64,000 nucleotides of DNA from AC-32 sp963716865. Lineage in GTDB: Bacteria > Actinomycetota > Thermoleophilia > Gaiellales > Gaiellaceae. The notes beneath the pieces were generated by a model. The model was not told the DNA's origin. It saw only the letters and a list, made by a program, of their open reading frames with translations, and did no database searches. Positions 53,395 through 61,401 of this stretch are shown here, piece after piece. Positions within the stretch are counted from its first letter, which is position 1; every line of letters starts with the position of its first letter. The stretch covers positions 1 to 64,000 of the forward strand of contig CAVQUF010000005.1 of the NCBI GenBank assembly GCA_963716865.1. The letters are read 5' to 3'. Position numbers and translations under genes: made by a program.

Positions 53395-54066
53395 GTGCAA
53401 CGTCTACTGCGTCACATGCCGTCGCCCGCGATGGTCGTCGCGTGCCTGGCGCTGCTGATCGCGCTCGGCGGGGCGACCTACGCCGCGGGCATCGTGCCCG
53501 GCGCAAACACCGTCGGGGCGAAGCAGCTGAAGAAGAGCGCCGTCACGGCGCCGAAGATCGCGAAAAACGCCGTAACCGGTGCCAAGGTGCAGGACGATTC
53601 GCTCACGGGTGCGGACGTCCTCGAGTCGAGCCTCGGGAAGGTGCCCTCTGCGGCGAGCGCCGACAGCGCGGCCAATGTCGGACGCGTCGCGCAGGGCTAC
53701 CTCGCCCCGAAGGCGCTGAGCAGCACCCCCGCGAGCCTCGGAAGCGCTTCGCTCACCGTGCCGGCTGCCGGATGGGCGCTCGTGCAGGCGACCTACAACA
53801 CGGATGGGACCGGGTGCCACTGCGAAGCCAACCTCCAGCTCCACGAGCCTATCCCGGGCTCGGGCGGATATCTCTCCAACCTCCCGACCACGAGCCTCGA
53901 GACGGACAACCACGCGCAGACCGGCTCGGTGAGCTACCTCTTCCCCGTGACCAAAGGCGCCCACAGCTTCGAGCTCGTGGGCTTCTCCTCGGGAGGGACG
54001 AGCGTGAGCTTCGACAGCGGAGAGCTGCAGGCGCTCTACGTGCCCTTCGGCTCGAGCGTCCCGTAG
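53395..54066 (+). CDS. Secreted hypothetical protein, Thermoleophilia-type 'HMPSPAMVVA' family
   Basis: 223 residues. The N-terminus LLRHMPSPAMVVACLALLIA LGGATYAAGIVPGANTVGAK and the following repeats (KQLKKSAVTAPKIAKNAVTG AKVQDDSLTGADV) match a large family seen mainly in Thermoleophilia: a secretion anchor, then short pentapeptide-like turns (N-S-V/A-x-T/S). The C-terminal half is a predicted beta-sandwich (SASLTVPAAGWALVQATYNT, GTSVSFDSGELQALYVPF). It is probably a surface protein of unknown role. The GTG has a strong GAGGAGGGAGGAAGG ribosome-binding site. Confidence 0.8.
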   Translation: MQRLLRHMPSPAMVVACLALLIALGGATYAAGIVPGANTVGAKQLKKSAVTAPKIAKNAVTGAKVQDDSLTGADVLESSLGKVPSAASADSAANVGRVAQGYLAPKALSSTPASLGSASLTVPAAGWALVQATYNTDGTGCHCEANLQLHEPIPGSGGYLSNLPTTSLETDNHAQTGSVSYLFPVTKGAHSFELVGFSSGGTSVSFDSGELQALYVPFGSSVP

Positions 54067-54070
54067 ACGC

Positions 54071-54658
54071 TCATGCGCAGGCTATCCGGCTCAGATTGCC
54101 GTTCCCGACAGCGATTTCGACGATCAACGCGTTCGCGATCGCAGGCCCTCGCCGGCGCGCCTCCTCGTAGGTGACGCCGTCCGCGTGGGCCAGGGCTGCG
54201 CGGATCGGCCCTGCATGGGTGACGGCGAGGATCCGCTCGTTCGGGTGCGCCGCCGCGATCTCGAGCAGCGCGGGTACGACGCGGCCGCCCAGCTCCGGGT
54301 AGCTCTCGCCGTCATCGGGCCCACGCTCGTGCTCGAGCCAGCGCGCGTACTGGTCGGGGAAGCGCTCTTCGACCTCGGTCCGGGTTAGGCCCTCCCACGA
54401 GCCGTCGTACATCTCGCGCAGCGCGTCCACCGTCGACGGCTCCAGCCCATGGGCTGCCGCGATGATCGTCGCGGTCTCGAAGGCGCGCTGCAAAGGGCTC
54501 GAGTAGACCGCGCTCAGCGTCTCGGCCGCAAGCGTCACCGAGAGATCGACCGACTGGGCGCGGCCCGTCTGGTTGAGCGGCGGGTCGGCCTGGCCCTGGA
54601 ACCGCTCGTCTCGGTTCCAGTCGGTCTCGCCGTGCCGGACGAGGAGGAGCGTGGTCAT
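54071..54658 (-). CDS. Histidine phosphatase family protein (phosphoglycerate mutase-like)
   Basis: 195 residues: LLVRHGETDWNRDERFQGQA (RHG catalytic His), SSPLQRAFETATIIAAAHGL (Arg), EMYDGSWEGLT (Glu) and VTHAGPIRAALAHA (second His). These are the catalytic residues of the branch-1 histidine phosphatases such as GpmB, CobC and related phosphatases. TAGCCT (minus strand, 54665-54670) is 6 nt before the ATG. Its promoter region adjoins copy 3 of the intergenic repeat. Confidence 0.92.
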   Translation of the reverse strand: MTTLLLVRHGETDWNRDERFQGQADPPLNQTGRAQSVDLSVTLAAETLSAVYSSPLQRAFETATIIAAAHGLEPSTVDALREMYDGSWEGLTRTEVEERFPDQYARWLEHERGPDDGESYPELGGRVVPALLEIAAAHPNERILAVTHAGPIRAALAHADGVTYEEARRRGPAIANALIVEIAVGNGNLSRIACA

Positions 54659-54698
54659 GGCGCTAGGCTAGACGCGTGAGTCGCCAACGGCCACGGTG

Positions 54699-54742
54699 TC
54701 GACCGGTCGTTTCAGACGGATGCGCGGCTCAGCCGCGCATCC
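54699..54742 (-). repeat. Intergenic repeat family, copy 3 (-)
   Basis: The minus strand reads a GGATGCGCGGC/GCCGCGCATCC hairpin (54718-54742) followed by the core CGTCTGAAACGACCGGTCGA (54718-54699). It has the same hairpin-then-core order as copies 1 and 2. It lies between the divergent phosphatase and SDR genes. Confidence 0.65.
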
Positions 54743-54778
54743 TGAAACTAGTCATCGCAAGCGAAGTCTAGGGCCGCC

Positions 54779-55534
54779 TTGAACCTCGGCCTGAGCGACC
54801 ACACCTGCGTCGTCACCGGCTCGACCGGAGGAATCGGCGCCGCGACCGCCCGCGTGCTCGCGGGCGAAGGAGCCCGGGTGATCACCTGCGGGCGCGGCGA
54901 CGCGCCGGGGGTCGGTGAGGCACTTCACGTGCGTGCCGATCTCTCGCAGCCGGGCGAGCCCGAGCGCGTGGTCGCCGAGGCTGGGGAGGTGGACGTGCTC
55001 GTCAACAACGTGGGCATCGCGGTCCAGCGCGACCTCGTCGCGGTCACCGACGACGAGTGGGACGAGGTCTGGCAGCTGAACGTGATGAGTTACGTGCGCG
55101 CGATCCGCGCGGCGCTCCCGCCGATGCAGCGGCGAGGGAGCGGCGTGATCGTCAACGTCGCCTCGACCTCGGGCAAGCGGCCGTCGACGTCGATGCCCGA
55201 CTACTCGGTCACCAAGGCAGCGGTGCTGTCACTCTCGCGCCTGGTCGCCGACCTCTACGGGGGCGACGGCATCCGCTGCAACGCGGTCGCGCCCGGGCCG
55301 ACGGCGACCGCGGCCTGGCTGGGCGAGGGAGCGCTCGCCGACCAGCAGGCAGCCCGGACCGGCAAGAGCCGCGAGGAGGTGCTCGAGGCCGTCGCAAAAG
55401 GCCGGCCTCTGGGCCGCCTCGCGGAGCCCGAGGAGATCGCGGACGTGGTCGCGTTCCTGTGCTCGGACCGCGCCTCGTACGTGACCGGCGCAGCCTGGAG
55501 TGCGGACGGCGGGACCGTCCCGATCATCATCTAG
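54779..55534 (+). CDS. Short-chain dehydrogenase/reductase
   Basis: 251 residues of the classical SDR family: CVVTGSTGGIGAATARVLAG (TGxxxGIG), VDVLVNNVGIAVQ (NNxG), VIVNVASTSGKRPSTSMPDYSVTKAAVLSLSR (catalytic Ser, YxxxK) and a C-terminal SYVTGAAWSADGGTVPI typical of FabG-like oxidoreductases. Substrate unknown. The TTG start at 54779 is the one that keeps the Rossmann N-terminus. The next gene starts 9 nt after its stop. Confidence 0.9.
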   Translation: MNLGLSDHTCVVTGSTGGIGAATARVLAGEGARVITCGRGDAPGVGEALHVRADLSQPGEPERVVAEAGEVDVLVNNVGIAVQRDLVAVTDDEWDEVWQLNVMSYVRAIRAALPPMQRRGSGVIVNVASTSGKRPSTSMPDYSVTKAAVLSLSRLVADLYGGDGIRCNAVAPGPTATAAWLGEGALADQQAARTGKSREEVLEAVAKGRPLGRLAEPEEIADVVAFLCSDRASYVTGAAWSADGGTVPIII

Positions 55535-55543
55535 TCTCACGGC

Positions 55544-56521
55544 GTGCCGGAAGTAGCCGGAAGGGCCGCGGGCGCCTTCGAGGCAGGCGTGCGAGAGCAT
55601 GAAGAGCGCTGGCTCTCGCCGCTTGCCGTCCGCTCCTACGAGACGCGCGGCCGGGCGGCGCCGGAGGAGGAATGCCGCCTGCGGACGCCGTTTCAGCGCG
55701 ACCGCGACCGGATCGTGCACACGAAGTCGTTCCGGCGCCTGATGCACAAGACGCAGGTCTTCATCGACCCGGCCGGCGACCACTACCGCACGCGGCTCAC
55801 GCACACCCTCGAGACCACCGGCATCTCCCGTGGGGTCGCCCGGGCGCTGCGGCTGAACGAGGATCTCGTCGAGGCGGTCGGGCTCGGGCACGACCTCGGC
55901 CACACGCCGTTCGGCCACGCGGGCGAACAGGCGCTCGACGAGGTGCTGCACGAGCGCTTCGGCCGCCACTTCCGGCACAACGAGCACTCGCTGCGCGTGG
56001 TGGACGTGCTCGAGCGCGACGGCCGCGGGCTCAACCTGACCGCCGAGGTGCGGGACGGAATCCTCAACCACACCGGCCCGAACGAGCCGGACACGCACGA
56101 GGGGAAGATCGTCCGCCTCGTGGACCGCGTCGCCTACATCAACCACGACATCGACGACGCCGTCCGGGCCGGAGTGCTCGACGTCGACGATTTGCCGGGC
56201 GCGGAGATCGAGCTGCTCGGGCCCACCGGCTCCCGCCGGATCGACACCCTCGTGCACGACCTGGTCGAGACGTCCGCGGAGGCGGGCGACATCCGCCAGA
56301 GCGAGGAGATCGGCGCCGCGATGCTCGAGCTGCGGTCGTACATGTTCGAGCGTGTGTACCTGGCCGAGGCCTCGCGGGCCGACCACGAGCGGGCGCACGC
56401 GATCGTCCGCCGGATCTTCGACCACCTGATCGAGCGCGGCGACCCGGTCGACGATGTGATCGACTACGTGGCCGGGATGACGGACCGCTTCGCGCTCAGC
56501 TACGCCGAGTCGGTCGAGTAG
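55544..56521 (+). CDS. Deoxyguanosinetriphosphate triphosphohydrolase-like HD protein
   Basis: 325 residues. HD-domain metal ligands are seen in YRTRLTHTLETTGISRGVAR, ALRLNEDLVEAVGLGHDLGHTPFGHAGEQAL and LVDRVAYINHDIDDAVRAG. It belongs to the short dGTPase-like group of many Gram-positive bacteria and should remove triphosphate from dNTPs. It is immediately upstream of dnaG with overlapping stop/start, a conserved actinobacterial pairing. The GTG start has TAGTCT at 55532-55537, 6 nt upstream. Confidence 0.92.
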   Translation: MPEVAGRAAGAFEAGVREHEERWLSPLAVRSYETRGRAAPEEECRLRTPFQRDRDRIVHTKSFRRLMHKTQVFIDPAGDHYRTRLTHTLETTGISRGVARALRLNEDLVEAVGLGHDLGHTPFGHAGEQALDEVLHERFGRHFRHNEHSLRVVDVLERDGRGLNLTAEVRDGILNHTGPNEPDTHEGKIVRLVDRVAYINHDIDDAVRAGVLDVDDLPGAEIELLGPTGSRRIDTLVHDLVETSAEAGDIRQSEEIGAAMLELRSYMFERVYLAEASRADHERAHAIVRRIFDHLIERGDPVDDVIDYVAGMTDRFALSYAESVE

Positions 56522-58170
56522 TGGCCCGAATCCGCGACGCATCCGTGCGCGAGGCCGTGGACGCGGCCGACATGGTCGAGGTCGTCTCGGCGCGCACGCA
56601 GTTGCGGCGCTCGGGCGCGCGCTTCGTCGGGCTCTGCCCGTTCCACGACGAGAAGACGCCCAGCTTCTCGGTCAACCCGCAGGACAAGCTCTTCTACTGC
56701 TTCGGCTGCGGCAAGGGCGGCGACGTCATCAGCTTCGTGCGCGAGACAGAGCAGCTCGACTTCGCCCAGGCGGTCGAGTGGCTGGCCGAGCGCTACCGCG
56801 TCACGCTCGAGTACGAGGAGTCCTCCCCGGAGCGAGACGCCGAGCGGAGTCGTCGCGAGCGGCTGCTGGCGCTCCTGGACCAGGCTGCGGCCTTCTACGC
56901 ACGTTGCCTCTGGGACTCGCCGCGCGGCGAGGCGGCGCGCGAGTACCTGCGCGGCCGCGGGCTCGGCGAGGAGGTCTGCCGCGAGTACCGGCTCGGGCTC
57001 GCTCCGGGCGGGACGACGCTCGCGCGGAAGGCGCGGGAGAAGGGCTTCTCGGCCGAGGAGCTGCGGGCGGCGGGCCTCGTCAACCGGCGCGGCAACGACT
57101 ACTTCTCGGGGCGGCTGCTGTTCCCGCTGAGCGACGCCCGCGGGCGCGTGCGCGGCTTCCAGGCGCGGAAGCTGCGCGAGGACGACCCGCTGCGCGCCAA
57201 GTACGTCAACTCGCCCGAGGGCGAGCTGTTCCGCAAGGGCGACCTGCTCTACGGGCTCGACAGGGCGCGGGCCGCGATCACGAAGCAGCAGCAGGCGATC
57301 GTCGTCGAGGGCAACCCTGACGTGCTCGCGCTGCATCAGGCGGGCCTCGAGCCGGTGGTCGCCCCGATGGGGACGGCGCTGACCGAGCGCCAGCTCCGGG
57401 AGCTCTCCCGGCTGACACACAAGGTCTACCTCTGCTTCGACGGCGACGCGGCCGGCGAGGCGGCGGCATTGCGCGGGATGGAGCTCGCGGCCGCACAGGG
57501 GTTCGACGTACGCGTGGTCACGCTGCCGCCCGGAACCGACCCCGACGACGAGGCCGAGCGGTTCGACGAGCGGCTGGCAGGCGCCGAGAGCTACCTCGGC
57601 TACCGCGTGCGGCTGGAGATCGAGCGCGCGCCGGACCGGCAGGAGGCGTTCATGCGCGTCCGCGAGGCATTGTCCGGCTTCGAGGACTCGCCGGAGCGGG
57701 AAGACGCGGTCCGGCTCGCGGCCGACCGGCTCGACCTGACCAAGGAGACGCAGGCCGGGCTCGCGCCGGGAGGAGGCCGGGCGGCGACGGGCACGATCTC
57801 GCCGCGGCTGCTCGAGGCGGGGGAGCGGCTGGAGCGCGATGCGCTCGCGGGCGTCGCCGCGCATCCGGACCTGCACGGCCTCCTCGCGGAGCTCGCTCCC
57901 GAGCACTTCGACGCGGAGCTCCACCGGCGCGCACGCACGCACCTCCTCGAGCCGGGCGAGCCTGCCGACGCGGAGCTCGTCCCTCTGCTCGCCGAGCTCG
58001 ACGCTCGCGCCGCGGAAGGCGGGATCGACGAGGAGACGGCGACCGAGCTCCTGCTGCGGCTTCGCGAGCGCCAGCTCCGCCGGGAGCTGGCCGGCGCCGA
58101 CCCCGAGCGCACGAAGGAGCTCCAGGAGCAGCTCGAGCGCGTCCGCGCGACTGCGGCCAATCTCGCGTGA
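56521..58170 (+). CDS. dnaG: DNA primase
   Basis: 549 residues. The zinc ribbon reads LCPFHDEKTPSFSVNPQDKL then FYCFGCGKGGD (C-x2-H ... C-x2-C). The RNA polymerase (TOPRIM) core holds SGRLLFPLSDARGRVRGFQA, IVVEGNPDVLALHQAGLEPV and KVYLCFDGDAAGEAAALRG (DxD). The usual EGYMDV reads EGNPDV, but the catalytic Glu and Asp are kept. The C-terminal helicase-binding domain is short. It synthesises Okazaki-fragment primers. GTG start overlapping the dGTPase stop. Confidence 0.95.
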   Translation: MARIRDASVREAVDAADMVEVVSARTQLRRSGARFVGLCPFHDEKTPSFSVNPQDKLFYCFGCGKGGDVISFVRETEQLDFAQAVEWLAERYRVTLEYEESSPERDAERSRRERLLALLDQAAAFYARCLWDSPRGEAAREYLRGRGLGEEVCREYRLGLAPGGTTLARKAREKGFSAEELRAAGLVNRRGNDYFSGRLLFPLSDARGRVRGFQARKLREDDPLRAKYVNSPEGELFRKGDLLYGLDRARAAITKQQQAIVVEGNPDVLALHQAGLEPVVAPMGTALTERQLRELSRLTHKVYLCFDGDAAGEAAALRGMELAAAQGFDVRVVTLPPGTDPDDEAERFDERLAGAESYLGYRVRLEIERAPDRQEAFMRVREALSGFEDSPEREDAVRLAADRLDLTKETQAGLAPGGGRAATGTISPRLLEAGERLERDALAGVAAHPDLHGLLAELAPEHFDAELHRRARTHLLEPGEPADAELVPLLAELDARAAEGGIDEETATELLLRLRERQLRRELAGADPERTKELQEQLERVRATAANLA

Positions 58171-58203
58171 GATAGTCGCGCGGATACCAACAGGGGAGGA
58201 CGC

Positions 58204-58731
58204 ATGAAATGGCAGGGGAGAGGCGTGCTTGGCGCGCTGCTGGCGGTCGGGATCGGGCTGGTGCTGGCGGCACCTGCGGGCGCGCATTCGAGCGGCAAGC
58301 AGACGTTCAACGGCGTCATCGTCGCCTCCGGAGTGTCGGGGGAGCGCGTTCCGGTCTCCGCCGTCGTCGTTGCGAAGGGCGTCTTCAACGGCGTGGGCAA
58401 GATCGTCGAGGTCGAGAGCCTGCCCGGCGACCCTGACAACGTCGACCGCGACGACCTCGTCTTCGCTCAGGGGACGATGCACATCGTCAGCACGACGATC
58501 GACGCGTCGTTCTCGCTGAACCCGAAGAGCTGCACGTTCAGCGCGACGATCCAGCAGACGGGCGAGATCGAGGGCGGAACCGGCAAGTTCGTGGGCGCGA
58601 GTGGCAGCTCGACGGCGGCCGTCACGGCGCACGGGCTTCTGGCCCGCGATCCGGGCGGCGACTGCTCGCTCGAGCAGGCCCCGCTCTTCGAGGTGGACAC
58701 GATCGCCTCGCGCGGCTCACTGGCGCTCTAG
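58204..58731 (+). CDS. Secreted hypothetical protein, dirigent/allene-oxide-cyclase-like barrel
   Basis: 175 residues. A signal peptide (GVLGALLAVGIGLVLAAPAGA) is followed by a beta-rich domain: KQTFNGVIVASGVSGERVPV, DRDDLVFAQGTMHIVSTTID, and NPKSCTFSATIQQTGEIEGG TGKFVGASGS in order, with two Cys. The GTGKFVGASGS pattern is that of dirigent-like barrels (allene oxide cyclase superfamily), but no catalytic role can be named. The ATG has an AGGGGAGGACGC ribosome-binding site. It follows dnaG by 33 nt and precedes tRNA-Asn. Confidence 0.75.
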   Translation: MKWQGRGVLGALLAVGIGLVLAAPAGAHSSGKQTFNGVIVASGVSGERVPVSAVVVAKGVFNGVGKIVEVESLPGDPDNVDRDDLVFAQGTMHIVSTTIDASFSLNPKSCTFSATIQQTGEIEGGTGKFVGASGSSTAAVTAHGLLARDPGGDCSLEQAPLFEVDTIASRGSLAL

Positions 58732-58764
58732 GCGCCGCTACAATTCGCCCCCGCCGAGCACCGT

Positions 58765-58837
58765 TCCCCGGTAGCTCAATTGGCAGAGCATCCGGCTGTT
58801 AACCGGAGGGTTGTTGGTTCGAGTCCAACCCGGGGAG
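58765..58837 (+). tRNA. tRNA-Asn (anticodon GTT)
   Basis: Acceptor TCCCCGG/CCGGGGA, anticodon arm TCCGG-CTGTTAA-CCGGA with anticodon GTT, T arm GTTGG-TTCGAGT-CCAAC. TACAAT at 58739-58744 is the likely -10. Its last 23 nt are repeated at 61402-61424, so it is the attachment site of the adjoining element and stays functional. Confidence 0.96.
58815..58837 (+). repeat. attL: 3' end of tRNA-Asn, direct repeat 1
   Basis: A 23-bp sequence starting TGGTTCGAGTCC and ending CCCGGGGAG is perfectly repeated at 61402-61424. It covers the T arm, the acceptor 3' strand and the discriminator base, the classic target of tyrosine integrases. Confidence 0.85.
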
Positions 58838-58840
58838 TGA

Positions 58841-58867
58841 GAAAGCCCCCGCATAACGGGGGCTTTC
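58841..58867. terminator. Terminator after tRNA-Asn
   Basis: GAAAGCCCCCG-CATAA-CGGGGGCTTTC, an 11-bp perfect stem, 3 nt after the tRNA. Confidence 0.75.
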
Positions 58868-58898
58868 GTTGTCTCTGTGATCGAAGGCCCATCGGACT

Positions 58899-58919
58899 TT
58901 CTACCAACCTTCTACCAAC
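58899..58919. repeat. Tandem TTCTACCAAC repeats near attL
   Basis: Two exact copies of TTCTACCAAC (58899-58908, 58910-58919) spaced 11 bp, one helical turn, at the left end of the element. They have the form of arm-type integrase or excisionase sites. Confidence 0.5.
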
Positions 58920-59012
58920 GCGGGGCCGAGTTCTGACGCTCCGATAGGCAGTCGCTCCCCTGCAAGCCGGGTCCCGGCGTGCCGGAATGAGCCGGAGTAG
59001 CGCTGGCGATCG

Positions 59013-60068
59013 TCAATGGTTCGTCACCGCGATGAGCCCGGCGACGCCGGCCGCGTAGAGCACGAGCACCGTCAGCGAGTCCAAGCCCATCCACAGCACC
59101 TGTCGGTGTGGGCGCGTGATCAGTCCCCACAGGTAGACAGCAGTGAGCACGATCCCGAGCTCGGTCAGGTAGATGTCCGTCGGCTGCGCCTGTGGCAGGA
59201 CGGCTGAGCCCGAGAGCACGCTCGCGAGCAGGAAAAGGACCGGCAGGAACGCATTGCCGCCGAAGATGTCGGAGACCGCCAGCTGATAGTCGCCCAGCTT
59301 CACGGCCGCGATCCCCGTCGAGACCTCGGGGAGTGCGGTCGCCGCGGCGAGAATCGTCGCGCCGAATATCACACCGGACAGGCCCAGGTGACTCGCGATT
59401 CGCGCTCCGGTGCGCTCGAGCACAACGCCCGCGATGAGTGTCACGGCCGCGCCCAGAGCGAACACCGTCGCGGCGCGGGCAAGGCTCATTTTCTTGGCGG
59501 TCACCGCCTTGGAGTGCCCCCGCGCCCTCTCCTGGCCCCCTGGCGCAGTGCCCGAGGTGTCGTGCCAGGGTAATCCGCGTCGCGCTCGATTGATGAGCCA
59601 CACTCCGGCGAGCCAAACGAGCGCTATCAGGAGGGTGGCAGGTTCCACTCGTCCGAATGGAGCCGACGAGGGCAGCTGCGCACCCAGAACGGTGATCGCG
59701 AGCACGGCGATCACGAGCAGGCCTTCGAGTCCGAGCACGAGGGACGCCGCTCGCGTGGTGAGCGCTGACTCAGGCCCCATGGCTACGTCGATCACGACGA
59801 GGACAACGGTCTGAATCGCGATCCCACCGAGGATGTTGCCGATCGCAATCCCGAGGTCGTGCGCAAGAGCCGCCGAGGCGGTGATCGCGATCTCCGGCAG
59901 GTTAGTCGCGATTGCGAGCAGGATCGCACCGCCGAGGGCTTCCCCTAGTCCGAGCCGGATGTCGAGCGCATCCGTCGAGTTCGAGAGCAGGATTCCAGCT
60001 ACCCAGATGACGGCGGCTGCGGCGAGGAAGATCAGAGCGAGCGGAGCAAGACCGAGGCCCGAGAACAC
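59013..60068 (-). CDS. Sodium/calcium exchanger family (CaCA) membrane antiporter
   Basis: 351 residues with about 10-11 TM helices and the two CaCA alpha repeats: alpha-1 GEALGGAILLAIATNLPEIA ITASAALAHDLGIAIGNILG and alpha-2 GVIFGATILAAATALPEVST GIAAVKLGDYQLAVSDIFGG. The conserved Glu (LPEIA, LPEVS) and Asn/Asp positions bind the cation. A hydrophilic loop (ARRGLPWHDTSGTAPGGQERARGHS) separates the halves. It should exchange Ca2+ or another cation for Na+ or H+. It is the main cargo gene of the tRNA-Asn element. Confidence 0.88.
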   Translation of the reverse strand: MFSGLGLAPLALIFLAAAAVIWVAGILLSNSTDALDIRLGLGEALGGAILLAIATNLPEIAITASAALAHDLGIAIGNILGGIAIQTVVLVVIDVAMGPESALTTRAASLVLGLEGLLVIAVLAITVLGAQLPSSAPFGRVEPATLLIALVWLAGVWLINRARRGLPWHDTSGTAPGGQERARGHSKAVTAKKMSLARAATVFALGAAVTLIAGVVLERTGARIASHLGLSGVIFGATILAAATALPEVSTGIAAVKLGDYQLAVSDIFGGNAFLPVLFLLASVLSGSAVLPQAQPTDIYLTELGIVLTAVYLWGLITRPHRQVLWMGLDSLTVLVLYAAGVAGLIAVTNH

Positions 60069-60199
60069 GCGTCAGTTTCTATCGGAACGTGATCTTCAGC
60101 ACTGGGGAGCTTCGGCACCGCCGATTTCCGGCCCGGCCCTTGTCGCAGAAATGACAGGAAAGCGCCATGCTCAGCAGCTCAGAGTTCTGGCTCTACCAC

Positions 60200-60476
60200 C
60201 TACTCAACGTGGCGTCGATCTGGGCTGGGCGAGAGTGCTTTCGCAGGGGCAGCCTCATCGACCTCATCCACGGCGGCCTCCTCTCCAACCTCGTCGCCTG
60301 TCGACCCGAATAATCGCTCCTCGCCCTTGGCGGCGGCGCCCGGGAAGAGCACCTGCGCGGCGTGGATGTAGCGCTCGGTGATCGCGCCCTGCGAGTGGCC
60401 GGCCTTGAGCTGCACGTAAACCGCCGGGTTTCCCGCCGCCGCCTCGTGGGTGAGCGCCGTGTGGCGCAGATCAATC
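60200..60476 (-). pseudogene. Tyrosine recombinase, C-terminal fragment
   Basis: On the minus strand the frame reads DLRHTALTHEAAAGNPAVYV QLKAGHSQGAITERYIHAAQ followed by VLFPGAAAKGEE and an acidic tail. This is the C-terminal catalytic box of a phage-type integrase: Arg in DLRH, His in AGHS, nucleophile Tyr in ERYIH. Everything upstream of DLRH (about 60477) is replaced by sequence antisense to the plus-strand integrase, so the N-terminal and most of the catalytic domain are missing. Confidence 0.75.
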
Positions 60477-61012
60477 CGCCGAGCGCCGCCGACGTGGAGG
60501 CCGTCTTCCGGCGGATTCCGGCAAAGCACCGGTTGGCGCTGCTTTGGCTTGACTGGTCGGGTGCGCGCGTCTCGAGCATCGATCACACGCTCGTGGGCGA
60601 CTATGAGGAGTCACGGCGGCGCGTGCGACTGCGCGCGGCGACGACCAAGACGCGCCGGGCGCTCTGGGTCGAGCTTCACCCGGGACTGGCCGGGGCGCTC
60701 GAGGCGAGCTTGCCGCATCGGCGTTTTCGTGACCCGGAGGCGCGCCTGTTCGCCGACTCGGGCGCCGACGCGCTACGCACCGCGCTCGCGAAAGCCTGTA
60801 AAGCCGAGGGGATCTCGCTCTGGTCGCCGCACGACCTGCGGCACCGGGGGATCTCAGTCTTGCACCTGCGCGGTGTGCTGTGGGCACGGATCGCCGAGTT
60901 CGTCGGCCAGCGCGACCTAGCCGTGACGGCGAACGTATATAGCCACGTGCTCGTCGACGAGGCTGAACTCGACTACGAGGTGTTGCTCGCATGTGAGGTT
61001 CACCGAGGCTGA
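60461..61012 (+). pseudogene. Tyrosine recombinase, N-terminally truncated
   Basis: About 180 residues from PSAADVEAVFRRIPAKHRLA onwards. The catalytic domain has Arg I in WSGARVSSIDH, the beta-hairpin Lys in ATTKTRRALWVELHPG, HDLRHRGIS (H-x-x-R), then VGQRDLAVTANVYSHV with the nucleophile Tyr and Gln where most integrases have His. The N-terminal SAM-like core-binding domain is absent. A GTG at 60461 could start a short product. It resembles actinobacterial tRNA-integrating integrases, consistent with the flanking att repeat. Confidence 0.75.
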
Positions 61013-61094
61013 GGTCGAGTATCTGCGCTGGCTCGCCCAGAAAGAGGGAGCCCTAACCTAGCGGTGAAGCTACATCAGAGGTAAAAGGAGAGAC

Positions 61095-61319
61095 GTGGCC
61101 CGCGCATCCGACGGTAACGAGCAGCTTCTCTGCAGCTTTTGCGGCAAGAGTCAGCGCCAGGTCAAGAAGCTCATCGCGGGCCCGGGCGTCTACATCTGCG
61201 ACGAGTGCATCGATCTCTGCAACGAGATCATCGCCGAGGAGCTGACGGCCCCGGCCCAGCTCGATCTCGACGACCTGGAGCCCGGGGAAATGATCATGGG
61301 TTTCCGCAGCACCAGGTAG
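61095..61319 (+). CDS. Stand-alone ClpX-type C4 zinc-binding domain protein (or truncated ClpX)
   Basis: 74 residues: ARASDGNEQLLCSFCGKSQRQVKKLIAGPGVYICDECIDLCNEII (in order) is the ClpX N-terminal zinc-binding domain with CxxC...CxxC. ClpX would continue into LPKPxEIxxFLDxYVxGQ and the AAA+ domain; here the frame reads LEPGEMIMGFRSTR and stops. It is therefore either a 5' fragment of a clpX copy or a purposeful zinc-finger-only protein. The GTG has a good AAAAGGAGAGAC ribosome-binding site, so it may be expressed. It lies inside the tRNA-Asn element. Confidence 0.8.
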   Translation: MARASDGNEQLLCSFCGKSQRQVKKLIAGPGVYICDECIDLCNEIIAEELTAPAQLDLDDLEPGEMIMGFRSTR

Positions 61320-61401
61320 TCGGCGTGAATGAGCGCGGATGTGCTCGCACCGTGCCTACCCCGGTGCCACCTCAGCGCTGAAAAGACGCCGATTTGCCGG
61401 C

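Larger units (their letters stand above)
58838..61401. mobile_element. Small integrated (degenerate) element at tRNA-Asn
   Basis: The DNA between two perfect 23-bp copies of the tRNA-Asn 3' end, about 2.56 kb. Contents in order: terminator, tandem TTCTACCAAC repeats, a CaCA-type exchanger (-), a C-terminal integrase fragment (-) fused head to head with an N-truncated integrase (+), and a ClpX zinc-finger gene (+). No intact integrase gene with an N-terminal domain was found, so the element looks immobile. Confidence 0.75.
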
